A stretch of DNA of 32,851 bases, from NCBI GenBank assembly GCA_903908535.1, contig CAIVSE010000009.1, positions 1-32,851 on the forward strand, given 5' to 3'. A model generated the notes under the pieces. The model saw only the letters and a program-made list of their open reading frames with translations. It made no database searches and was not told the origin of the DNA. Both the position numbers and the translations under genes were made by a program. The number at the start of each line of letters is the position of its first letter. Positions within the stretch are counted from its first letter, which is position 1. The DNA is from Candidatus Doudnabacteria bacterium (lineage in GTDB: Bacteria; Patescibacteriota; Doudnabacteria; UBA920). Positions 23,243 to 30,632 of this stretch are shown in pieces.

Positions 23243-23750
23243 TTAAACTTTCCCGGCGCCCGGTCTAATAACTTCCACACCGTTTTTGATTAACCTGATT
23301 ATTGTTGAGGGAATAGGTTTTAGCCGGAGGCTGGCCTTCCAGGTTGGCACTGGGCGCGACTAACGGTCCGGTTTTGGCCAGAATACCCGTCAAAAATTTT
23401 ACCTTGGGCATACGGACAGCTAGAGTTTTGGTACCGCGATGCAAATATTCCAAAGACTTCTTAAAACACGGTAAAATAATGCTCACCGGCGCCGGCCAGA
23501 TTTTTTTTAATATCTTTTGTTCCGCCGGTTTAAGTTTTATCCCAAGCTTGGGAAGATCGGAAAAACTAGAAATTAAAACAATCAGCGGTTTGTGGGGTGC
23601 CCGATACCGCAGCTTGTAAATTTTGGCCACGGTTTTTTTGTTTAAAGCCGAGCCGACAATGCCATACATGGTATCTGTAGGCAACACGCCAACGCCGCCG
23701 GACTTTAAAATTTCCGCTATTTCTGATGTTGTTACCTGCTTTTTAGCCAT
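23243..23750 (-). pseudogene. tsaC: TsaC/Sua5-like gene with deleted and frameshifted 3' end
   Basis: L-threonylcarbamoyladenylate synthase of the tRNA t6A pathway. The N-terminal part is intact: GVGVLPTDTMYGIVGSALNK, KLRYRAPHKPLIVL, and VAPSANLEGQPPAKT. In the ORF frame it then ends in an atypical tail (QVNQKRCGSY, stop at 23265). Another frame over the same bases reads LIKNGVEVIRPGAGKV and stops at 23243; this is the normal C-terminal ending of the family. Roughly 20-25 residues that should lie between (the aspartate/glycine loop and PST motif) are missing. So a deletion with a frameshift is seen; whether the 161-aa product still works is unknown. The start overlaps pepN by 19 bases. Confidence 0.7.
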
Positions 23751-26272
23751 TGTTCTATGTTCCTTTTATCGCGCTTAATCCAGGCGGCATTGGAAAGGAT
23801 TCTTTCCAGGCTTTGTTCAATCACCCTGGTGACATTAGGCGCGTGGTGGGTCTTGAAAAATTGGACGTAGTCTTTGGCATCGGCTTCCGTCTGAAACCTG
23901 GCAAACGGCGCCACAAACCATTCCAGCAGATGGCCGCCGACATTGTAATTTTGGTCTATAACTTTCCAATTCTTTTTTAAAAACTTCCATGCCAAACCTC
24001 GGCCATAAAAAGTCCTGGCCACGCTGTTAAAAATAAAGGCGGCGTCCTGCCGGCGGACATATTCGCTAAAAATAAATTTTAGCACATTGGCCAAAATCTT
24101 TTTGTCCTCAAAATTGCCAATGGCCCGGCCAATGCGGTCCTGTTCTTCATGGTGCTGGCCGGCGGCTTTGTACATGCTGATAAACTTTTGAAGTTCTTTT
24201 TGGCCGCCGTTTTGCGCTGCCAAATTATAAACCACGCCGCGCAAGTCCGGTTCCACGTTGCCGGATTTAAATAATTTTTGCGCCTGCGCAATGGTCGGCT
24301 TATCACCATAACTTCCGGCTTCCATCAGCGCCAGGTTCCTTAGCAAACCCTGCAAGTGCACTTCGCCTGTTTTTTTTTGCCAACCTAAAATTTTAATCAG
24401 CGGCAAATACAAATTTCTGCAATATTCCCGGTAATTTTTGTACCACGGTTCGCCTGCATAGAAATCCCCTGCCGTATGCAGCCCTCCGGCCACTACTTCC
24501 CAAACCGGAAACTCCGTCTCGTTCTTGTAGAATTCCGCCAGTTTTAAGGCTTCAACTGTGGAAAATTGCCCGGCTTCGGCCAAAGCAAAGGCGTCGCGGA
24601 TTATACCTAACCTGTCAGAAACTGGCAATTGACGTTCCGCTATGGCTGGCATCATAGCCTGGATTTTTTCCAAAGGGTACCTGACCCGCGTCAAACTGGT
24701 TTCTCCGCCGTTAAATTTTACAATCCCTGTTCTACCTTTAAGTAAAGCCTGTTTTGGTTTATTAACCAGCAATTGCGAAAGGGTCCCATCATTTTTAATG
24801 TAATTTAGCGGCACCGGCCAAACTGTCTTGGTTTTATTTTGCTTTCTGGAAATTTCGCTGGAAAAAAACCGGCTTTGGGACAAAATTAATTTACCGGTTT
24901 TTTCCTCCACTTCAATTAAAGGATAACCGGCCTGCCTGGTCCAGGCGGCCATTATCTTCCTGACCGGCTTTTTAGAAACTATCTCCAAGGACTTCCATAA
25001 ATCATTGGTGACTGTGTTTTTGTAGGCATGTTTTTTTAAATAGTGGCGCAGGCCGTCCCTAAATTTTTTGGCGCCCAAAAATTCCGCCAGCATTCTTAAA
25101 ATAACAGAGCCTTTGGCATAGCTGATTTGGTCAAAAATTTCGCTGATTTCGTCCGGATGATGGACTTCTATTTCTACGGGGTGGGAAGTTTGCAGCGCAT
25201 CCAAACGTAAAGCCACGGCAAAGCGCTCGGCCACATACTGGTTCCACATCTGCCATTCCGGAAACAGCGCGTTAACGCACAAATATTCCATGTAAGAGGC
25301 GAATCCCTCGTTGAGCCACAGGTCTGTCCACCATTCCATGGTCACCAAATTACCAAACCACTGGTGCGCAATTTCGTGGGCAATGACAATAGCCACCCAC
25401 TGCTTATTGGCGGCCGAAGAATGCAGCTCATTAAACAGCAAGGCAGATTCACGGTAAGTTATGGCGCCCCAGTTTTCCATGGCCGCCGAGGCAAAATCCG
25501 GAATGGCGATTAAATCCAAGACCGGCAGAGGGTAGGGAACGTTAAAATAGTCTTCGTAAAAATTCAGGGCGCGCGCCGCAGTCTCCAAAGCAAACTCGGC
25601 CTGCTGTTTTTTGCCTTGGGTAGTAAAAACTCTCACCGTAACTCCGCGCTTGCTTTTGGTTTCCACAAATTCCAATTCCCCCATAATAAAAGCCAGCAAA
25701 TAGGTGGACATTTTGGGGCTGGACGCGAACTGCACGGTTTTATAACCGCTATTGTGCTCTGTAACGGCCGTTTCTATGGTGTTTGATACCGCAGTCATGT
25801 GTCCGGGAATTTCCAGAGTCACGTCAAAAACCGCCTTAAGGGAGGGCTCGTCAAAACAGGGAAAAGCCCTCCGCGCATCCGTGGATTCAAACTGGGTGGT
25901 GGCTAAAAACTTTTCTTCACCATTATGCTCATACCGACTGCGGTAAAAACCCTTGAGCTTGTCTGTGAGCTCGCCCTTAAACTTTAAAAATAATTCCGCT
26001 TTACCTTTAGAAATAACTTTGTAAAAAGAAAAAGTTACGGTTTCATTTTTTTTATTAAAGGATATTTTACTGGCCTTAACATCCCCAACTTTAACATCCG
26101 TGATTTGCAAATCCACGGCATGCAAAATAATTTTCTTAACCGGTTTTAGGATATTTAAATAAATTGTCTCTTCGCCGGCAAAGGTAAAATCGGAAAACTG
26201 CGGCCGCATTAAGATTCGGTAGCGGGACGGGATAATGTGGGAAGGTAATCGTACGCTTTTTGATTTAGGCAT
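23732..26272 (-). CDS. M1 family aminopeptidase
   Basis: 846 aa zinc metallopeptidase that removes N-terminal residues from peptides. The gluzincin core is complete: substrate-binding SAAMENWGAITYRE, then HEIAHQWFGN (HExxH) and the zinc Glu in WLNEGFASYMEYL. The N-terminal beta domain (residues about 1-190) and a C-terminal ERAP1-like helical domain (about 500-846) frame it. No signal peptide is seen, so it is probably cytoplasmic. The start overlaps the ITPA-like gene by 8 bases. Full length for the family. Confidence 0.94.
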   Translation of the reverse strand: MPKSKSVRLPSHIIPSRYRILMRPQFSDFTFAGEETIYLNILKPVKKIILHAVDLQITDVKVGDVKASKISFNKKNETVTFSFYKVISKGKAELFLKFKGELTDKLKGFYRSRYEHNGEEKFLATTQFESTDARRAFPCFDEPSLKAVFDVTLEIPGHMTAVSNTIETAVTEHNSGYKTVQFASSPKMSTYLLAFIMGELEFVETKSKRGVTVRVFTTQGKKQQAEFALETAARALNFYEDYFNVPYPLPVLDLIAIPDFASAAMENWGAITYRESALLFNELHSSAANKQWVAIVIAHEIAHQWFGNLVTMEWWTDLWLNEGFASYMEYLCVNALFPEWQMWNQYVAERFAVALRLDALQTSHPVEIEVHHPDEISEIFDQISYAKGSVILRMLAEFLGAKKFRDGLRHYLKKHAYKNTVTNDLWKSLEIVSKKPVRKIMAAWTRQAGYPLIEVEEKTGKLILSQSRFFSSEISRKQNKTKTVWPVPLNYIKNDGTLSQLLVNKPKQALLKGRTGIVKFNGGETSLTRVRYPLEKIQAMMPAIAERQLPVSDRLGIIRDAFALAEAGQFSTVEALKLAEFYKNETEFPVWEVVAGGLHTAGDFYAGEPWYKNYREYCRNLYLPLIKILGWQKKTGEVHLQGLLRNLALMEAGSYGDKPTIAQAQKLFKSGNVEPDLRGVVYNLAAQNGGQKELQKFISMYKAAGQHHEEQDRIGRAIGNFEDKKILANVLKFIFSEYVRRQDAAFIFNSVARTFYGRGLAWKFLKKNWKVIDQNYNVGGHLLEWFVAPFARFQTEADAKDYVQFFKTHHAPNVTRVIEQSLERILSNAAWIKRDKRNIEQWLKSR

Positions 26273-26816
26273 GGTTATTTCGTAAAAAATCTTTTAATTT
26301 TCCGGCGGCTATAGCCCTCATGGAAACTGAATATTTTTCTTCCCGCTCCATTTGACCGTAAGTTTTGTCGGATCCGTCTGGTTTGAATATCGGGCCCCAG
26401 CCAAAATCTTTGTCGCCGATTGGGGCGACCACTTCGCCATCGTTACGGCCTTCAAAAAACTCAACATTATCACCACTGGCATGTCCAAGAAGCGTCACGG
26501 CATAAGCTTTGGTGTTACCCATGCTTTTTGCCAGTTCAAAAATGCCTTGAGGCTGTAAACTCTCCAAAAACCATTTTATAAACGGGCCTGGTAACTGGTT
26601 ATTCAGGCACTCCAAATAAACCGATGTATCTTCAACAATAAATTCATCCTGCTCCTGCTTCATAGCTTCCGTCAGTTTATGACGAATAATTTCGTGCGCG
26701 TCCAAAGATTGAATTTCGGCTAAATCTAGATTGAATTGTTCAATCTCAATTGGCGCCAGCATGGACTGGATTTCTTTAAATTTGTTGTCATTGCCTGTAA
26801 TAAATTTTAATGCCAT
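26265..26816 (-). CDS. Ham1/RdgB-family NTP pyrophosphatase, ITPA-like
   Basis: 183 aa house-cleaning enzyme that hydrolyses dITP/XTP-type nucleotides. The N-terminal motif is FITGNDNKFKEIQSML. The next segments are EDTSVYLECLN, LPGPFIKWFLESLQPQG and DFGWGPIFKPDGSDKTYGQM. The 'PGPFIKWFL' form resembles eukaryotic ITPA (PGPYIKWFL) more than the bacterial RdgB form (PGVYSAR). The late SHR is SMR here. A promoter inside the upstream terminator would give a leaderless mRNA starting at the ATG. It overlaps the aminopeptidase gene by 8 bases. Confidence 0.88.
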   Translation of the reverse strand: MALKFITGNDNKFKEIQSMLAPIEIEQFNLDLAEIQSLDAHEIIRHKLTEAMKQEQDEFIVEDTSVYLECLNNQLPGPFIKWFLESLQPQGIFELAKSMGNTKAYAVTLLGHASGDNVEFFEGRNDGEVVAPIGDKDFGWGPIFKPDGSDKTYGQMEREEKYSVSMRAIAAGKLKDFLRNNHA

Positions 26817-26822
26817 AGCTGT

Positions 26823-26851
26823 ATCTTAACAAAAAAAGACGGGATTGTCCC
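26823..26851 (-). promoter_or_regulatory. promoter of the ITPA-like gene, embedded in a terminator (leaderless)
   Basis: On the minus strand GGGACA (26846-26851), 17 bases, TAAGAT (26823-26828), then 6 bases (ACAGCT) and ATG. The -35 lies in the terminator hairpin and the U-run forms part of the spacer. Confidence 0.65.
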
Positions 26852-26859
26852 GCCTTTTT
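26831..26859 (-). terminator. intrinsic terminator of the 26866-27189 gene
   Basis: On the minus strand GGCGGGA-CAA-TCCCGTC (one G-U) is followed by TTTTTTT. It lies 12 bases after the stop codon region of the His-tailed protein. Confidence 0.85.
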
Positions 26860-26865
26860 ACAAAC

Positions 26866-27189
26866 TTATTCCGAGTGCTCATGACCCTCATGCTTTGGAT
26901 GGTCGTGGTCTTGCCTGTCCGACGTAGCATTTTGCGAAGTCGGATGCTTGGCTTCTTCCAGCTTTTTAATTTCGTCATTGATTTTTTGGCTGTATTCTTT
27001 TAACTTGGCGTCGCCGTTAACCATAAGTTCCGCAATTTCTTTGGGATCCTGTTTGGTCAGCATGGCTAAAGCCATGGCCACGGTGGAAGTGGACCACAAA
27101 CCTTTTTCCATTTGGTTGTGGGCCATGACCAGCTCGTACAACATTTTTTCGGTTTTGGTGGGTTCCTTTTGCTTAAAATCGTTTGCCAT
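26866..27189 (-). CDS. small hypothetical protein with His-rich tail
   Basis: 107 aa, family not recognised. The first 80 residues are helical and charged (KTEKMLYELVMAHNQMEKGL, then MALAMLTKQDPKEIAELMVN). The C-terminal 25 residues are a repeat-encoded linker (TSQNATSDRQ) followed by a His/Asp/Glu tail (DHDHPKHEGHEHSE) that could bind metal ions (inference). The linker is exactly the palindromic repeat at 26916-26944. AAGGA lies close before the ATG. It is followed by its own terminator and preceded by the two hairpins after secA. Confidence 0.7.
   Translation of the reverse strand: MANDFKQKEPTKTEKMLYELVMAHNQMEKGLWSTSTVAMALAMLTKQDPKEIAELMVNGDAKLKEYSQKINDEIKKLEEAKHPTSQNATSDRQDHDHPKHEGHEHSE
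26916..26944. repeat. dispersed palindromic repeat, copy 3 (inside the His-tailed gene)
   Basis: 29 nt. The + strand begins TGTCCGACGTAGCA and ends TGCGAAGTCGGA. The stem TCCGAC/GTCGGA keeps pairing while differing from copies 1 and 2 in the variable positions. It sits in frame and encodes TSQNATSDRQ. Confidence 0.75.
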
Positions 27190-27203
27190 AAATCCTTGCT
27201 ACG

Positions 27204-27259
27204 TAGAGGGCCACCCTCTAGCTTAGTTTATTTTCTTGGCTTGAGGGTGGCCCTCAAGC
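27204..27259. repeat. tandem pair of short hairpins between secA and the His-tailed gene
   Basis: TAGAGGG-CCA-CCCTCTA (27204-27220) and GCTTGAGGG-TGG-CCCTCAAGC (27239-27259). On the minus strand both start CTAAGCT and differ by a compensated base pair (T-A against A-T). No U-run follows, so they are not ordinary terminators of secA. Confidence 0.7.
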
Positions 27260-27264
27260 TTAGC

Positions 27265-30015
27265 CTACCCTCCGACTTTGGCCTGGTGCTGTACACCCGG
27301 CTTTATTATATTGACCTGATGCTCCGGCGTATTCAGCATGCCGCATTTTTTCCACTTTTTGCCGCTACCGCACGGGCAGGGATCGTTACGGCCAATCCCC
27401 TTTGCGGAGGGATCGGATAAATCTGCCACAACTGTTCCCGCCGCGGAGTTCATAACAATGTTCTGTGGTTGCTGATTTACAGGCTGAACCTGGACATTTA
27501 AATGGAAAACCATGTTAACAATCTGCCGGTTCATCTCCTTCAGCAGGCGCTGGAACATTTGGTGGCCCTCGCGTTTGTATTCCACCAAGGGGTCGCGCTG
27601 GCCGTAGCCGCGTAGCCTCACGCTGTCCCGCAAATGGTCCATGGTATCTAAATGCTCCATCCATAACTGATCCACTGACTGCAGAGCCACAAACCTTTGG
27701 CCGCCTTCAAAAATTTCCTTGCCCATTTCAGTTTCCTTTTGCTCCCAATATTTTTCCGCTTCGGCATATATGCTGTCTACCACTGCGAATTCACGGTCGG
27801 CCGCATTGGCGGATTCCTGTTTGATTTTTTCGCCCAAAGCGGCATCAAAAGGAATAATGCCGGAAACTGCTTTAAATAAACTTCCCCAGTCTTCTTTTTT
27901 AGCGCCATTCTCTTCTATAACGTTTAAATTGGCGGTAACAATATTGGTGACTTCCGCTTTAACCAGCTCCAATATCTCCGCCTTTAAGTCCACGTCCTTG
28001 CTTTCTTTAGTGTTGGCCAAATAGCGGCGGCGCCGTTTGTAAATGTTATTGCGCTGGTGGTTTAAGACATCGTCGTAATCCAGTACGTGTTTGCGGGTAT
28101 CAAAGTTCAGGCCTTCAATTTTTTTCTGCGCCGATTCTATGGATTTACTGACCATGCCGGCCTCAATCGGCTGGTCGTCCGGCAGGCCGAGGCGGTTCAT
28201 TAAGTTCTTCATCCGTTCACCGCCGAATAAACGCATAAGGTCATCTTCCATGGACACAAAAAATTGGGATGAACCCGGGTCGCCCTGCCGCCCGCTGCGG
28301 CCGCGCAGCTGGTTATCTATGCGCCGGCTTTCGTGCCGTTCCGTGCCCAAAATGTGCAGGCCGCCGGCTTCGCGCACCACTTTGGCTTCTTCCTCATCAA
28401 TAGGGTTGCCGCCCAGCAAAATGTCCACGCCGCGGCCGGCAATGTTGGTGGCCAAAGTAATTTGCCCGGGCCGCCCGGCCTGGGAAATAATCCTGGCTTC
28501 GTGCTCGTGGTTTTTGGCGTTTAAAATTTCAAACTTTAAGCCCTGTTTTTTAAATTCCTCAGCCAGCATTTCGTTTTTGGCAATACTGACCGTACCAATA
28601 AGCACCGGCTGGCCTTTTTGGTTGCGTTCTTTAACTTCCTTGGCAATGGCTGTAAATTTGGCGGCTTCGGTTTTATAAACCGTGTCATGCAAATCCTGCC
28701 GCACCATGGGCTTGTTGGTGGGAATTTGCTCAACCGTAAGCTGGTAGATTTTAAAGAATTCCTCTTCCTCGGTTTTGGCCGTACCGGTCATGCCGCTAAG
28801 TTTGGCATACAAGCGGAATAAATTCTGGAAGGTAATGGTCGCCAAAGTTTTGCTTTCCTGCTGGATTTTTACGCCTTCTTTGGCTTCTATGGCCTGGTGC
28901 AGGCCCTCTGAGTAGCGGCGGCCGAACATTAGCCGGCCGGTAAATTCATCCACAATAATAATTTCGCCGTCACGAATAACGTAGTCGCGGTCTTTTTTAA
29001 ACAAAGTTTTGGTGCGCAAAGCCTGTTCTATATGGTGGATGGTGGTGACGCCGCCGGAGGTGTCATAAATATTGGGGACGTTTAAAGCTGTTTCTATTTT
29101 ATTGATGCCCTCGTCAATTAAAGAAGCGGCCTTATGCTTTTCATCCACGGTGTAATCTTTGTCTTCTCCCAACTTCTCTACTAATTTCGCGAACTGATAA
29201 TATTTGTCCGTGGGTTCGGCATCCGGCATGCTGATAATTAACGGCGTGCGCGCTTCATCAATTAAAATGCTGTCAACTTCATCCACAATGACGTAAAACA
29301 GTTCGCGCTGCACTAGTTGCGGTTCCTGCTGGGCCATGTTGTCGCGCAAAAAATCAAACCCAAATTCGTTGTTGGTGCCATAAGTAATATCCGCGGCGTA
29401 AGCTTCGCGCCGCTTTACCGGACGCATATGTTTAACATCCATAACCAGTCCCTGGGTTTCGCCTTCCAGTTTGGTAATTTCTTCCTGCTCCGGCTGATAG
29501 CCGGGATCGTAAATAAAAGATTGCTCGTGCTGGATGGAAGAAACCGACAGGCCCAAATAGCGAAAGATGGGGCCCATCAGGGAAGCTTGCCAGCGGGAAA
29601 GATAGTCGTTAACCGTCACCAAATGCGCGCCCTTGCCGGCCAAAGCAAACAGCACCAACGGCAAAGTCGCGGTTAAAGTTTTGCCTTCGCCGGTCTTCAT
29701 TTCGGCAATCTTGTTGTCAGCCAGCACCAGCCCGCCAACTACCTGGACGTCGTAATGGAACTGGCCAATGCTGCGTTTGGCCGCTTCGCGCGTTAAAGCA
29801 AACACCCGCGGCCGAATAACCTTAAGCTGTTTAAAGATTTCTTCGTTGGTCTCCAGCTTGGAAATTTGTAATTGGAAATTGGAAATTTCCTGCTTTATTT
29901 GTTCCTCGCTTAAAGCAGCCACTTCGTCTGTAAAACTGTTGACCTCATCCAGCTCGCTACTATAGGAATCCAGGGCCGTCCTTGAGCCCCCGAACATGCG
30001 TGATAAAAATGACAT
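27265..30015 (-). CDS. secA: preprotein translocase ATPase SecA
   Basis: 916 aa motor that drives preproteins through SecYEG. The Walker A region is MKTGEGKTLTATLP (about residues 107-120). DEVDSILIDEARTPL is the Walker B region. Later helicase motifs include TNIAGRGVDILLGG and QLRGRSGRQGDPG. The C-terminus ends in a SEC-C zinc motif NDPCPCGSGKKWKKCG, where the usual fourth ligand (His/Cys) after the last Cys is Gly. Residues about 44-53 (ISNFQLQISK) are encoded by a heptanucleotide tract and replace the usual N-terminal helix sequence. A promoter with a -10 box 7 bases before the ATG is present. Confidence 0.98.
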   Translation of the reverse strand: MSFLSRMFGGSRTALDSYSSELDEVNSFTDEVAALSEEQIKQEISNFQLQISKLETNEEIFKQLKVIRPRVFALTREAAKRSIGQFHYDVQVVGGLVLADNKIAEMKTGEGKTLTATLPLVLFALAGKGAHLVTVNDYLSRWQASLMGPIFRYLGLSVSSIQHEQSFIYDPGYQPEQEEITKLEGETQGLVMDVKHMRPVKRREAYAADITYGTNNEFGFDFLRDNMAQQEPQLVQRELFYVIVDEVDSILIDEARTPLIISMPDAEPTDKYYQFAKLVEKLGEDKDYTVDEKHKAASLIDEGINKIETALNVPNIYDTSGGVTTIHHIEQALRTKTLFKKDRDYVIRDGEIIIVDEFTGRLMFGRRYSEGLHQAIEAKEGVKIQQESKTLATITFQNLFRLYAKLSGMTGTAKTEEEEFFKIYQLTVEQIPTNKPMVRQDLHDTVYKTEAAKFTAIAKEVKERNQKGQPVLIGTVSIAKNEMLAEEFKKQGLKFEILNAKNHEHEARIISQAGRPGQITLATNIAGRGVDILLGGNPIDEEEAKVVREAGGLHILGTERHESRRIDNQLRGRSGRQGDPGSSQFFVSMEDDLMRLFGGERMKNLMNRLGLPDDQPIEAGMVSKSIESAQKKIEGLNFDTRKHVLDYDDVLNHQRNNIYKRRRRYLANTKESKDVDLKAEILELVKAEVTNIVTANLNVIEENGAKKEDWGSLFKAVSGIIPFDAALGEKIKQESANAADREFAVVDSIYAEAEKYWEQKETEMGKEIFEGGQRFVALQSVDQLWMEHLDTMDHLRDSVRLRGYGQRDPLVEYKREGHQMFQRLLKEMNRQIVNMVFHLNVQVQPVNQQPQNIVMNSAAGTVVADLSDPSAKGIGRNDPCPCGSGKKWKKCGMLNTPEHQVNIIKPGVQHQAKVGG
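29858..29890. repeat. heptanucleotide tract in secA
   Basis: Four 7-nt units on the + strand: GGAAATT, TGTAATT, GGAAATT, GGAAATT. The same consensus and unit number occurs in murC at 32317-32347. It encodes ISNFQLQISK near the SecA N-terminus. Confidence 0.8.
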
Positions 30016-30022
30016 ATGCCTA

Positions 30023-30031
30023 ATTGTACCA
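30023..30031 (-). promoter_or_regulatory. extended -10 promoter of secA (leaderless)
   Basis: The minus strand reads TGGTACAAT, then 7 bases (TAGGCAT) and the secA ATG. The U-run of the hpf terminator lies just upstream in the -35 region. Confidence 0.6.
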
Positions 30032-30044
30032 GAAAATGGGAAAG

Positions 30045-30066
30045 AAAAAAAGGGCTATTTCCCCTT
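30045..30066 (-). terminator. intrinsic terminator overlapping the hpf stop codon
   Basis: On the minus strand AAGGG-GAAATAG-CCCTT followed by TTTTT. The hpf stop TAG lies in the loop. The stem is short (5 bp), so it may be leaky and allow some read-through into secA. Confidence 0.6.
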
Positions 30067-30384
30067 AAATTTCCTGGCTGCCCGGCGCTTTTCGCTGATT
30101 TTGCGGTCTTTGGTTTTAACCAGCTGGTCCTTAATTTTGGGCAGAACAAGGTCCATGGCCATATAAAAATCCACGGCTTTGGCATCCGCAAAATGGCCGC
30201 GCGGCTGGATGTCTATTTCCACGCGAAAATTCAGGCCGTCTTTGTCGCCTTTACTGGCCTCCAACTCTATCCTGACCTTGTCTTCCGGCTTTAAAAACCT
30301 TTCCAAAATACTCAATTTATCGTTAACAAACTCTCTGATAGTCGGAGTCAACGTGGTGTTGGTGGCCTTTATGGTGAGGTTCAT
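30055..30384 (-). CDS. hpf: ribosome hibernation promoting factor (short HPF)
   Basis: 109 aa, S30AE/sigma54-modulation family. It binds the 30S decoding centre and helps inactivate ribosomes in slow growth. The N-terminal domain is complete: MNLTIKATNTTLTPTIREFV, then DKLSILERFLKPEDKVRIEL and FRVEIDIQPRGHFADAKAVD, with the MAMDLVLPKIKDQLVKTKDR helix. A short basic tail (KRRAARKFKGK) replaces the C-terminal dimerisation domain of long HPF. It is directly upstream of secA. Confidence 0.93.
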   Translation of the reverse strand: MNLTIKATNTTLTPTIREFVNDKLSILERFLKPEDKVRIELEASKGDKDGLNFRVEIDIQPRGHFADAKAVDFYMAMDLVLPKIKDQLVKTKDRKISEKRRAARKFKGK

Positions 30385-30410
30385 GGGAATAAAGATTATT
30401 GATTTATTTA

Positions 30411-30419
30411 ATTATAGCA
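30411..30419 (-). promoter_or_regulatory. extended -10 promoter of hpf
   Basis: The minus strand reads TGCTATAAT. The leader before the hpf ATG is about 20 nt and has no clear Shine-Dalgarno sequence. The structured element at 30431 begins just upstream. Confidence 0.65.
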
Positions 30420-30430
30420 CAAACTCCTAG

Positions 30431-30632
30431 ATGGAAGCTTAATTTTTCCTTAGTCCCTCGCCGACCCACTTTGTCAGACACGTTCGGACTTCTCCTGCGG
30501 AAGTCCTTCACTCAACACAGAGTCAGAAAACTTTTATCCCGACTAGTCGGGATAAAAGGCCAAGCTTTTCTGCCTCTGTGATGGTCTTCCAAAGTGGGTT
30601 CGGCTCGGTCTGATACTGAAAAATTAAGCTTC
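30431..30632 (+). ncRNA. structured intergenic element, copy A (possible non-coding RNA)
   Basis: About 200 nt that folds into a closed multi-branched structure when read on the + strand. P1 is GAAGCTTAATTTTTC with its exact complement at 30618-30632. P2 is GCCGACCCACTTTG (30460-30473) with CAAAGTGGGTTCGGC (one bulge). P3 is the hairpin GGACTTC/GAAGTCC (30486-30506). P4 is CACAGAG-T-CAGAAAA with TTTTCTG-C-CTCTGTG, capped by a 12-bp perfect hairpin CTTTTATCCCGA/TCGGGATAAAAG and followed by a 7-nt bulge GCCAAGC. Copy B repeats this architecture with covarying stems. No promoter or protein-coding frame is evident. Whether it acts as RNA or DNA, and on which strand, is not known. Confidence 0.65.

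Noticed and set aside
22744-23280. 178-aa minus-strand ORF across trxA
   Set aside because: It is antisense to a complete thioredoxin gene with its own promoter and terminator; no recognisable domain.
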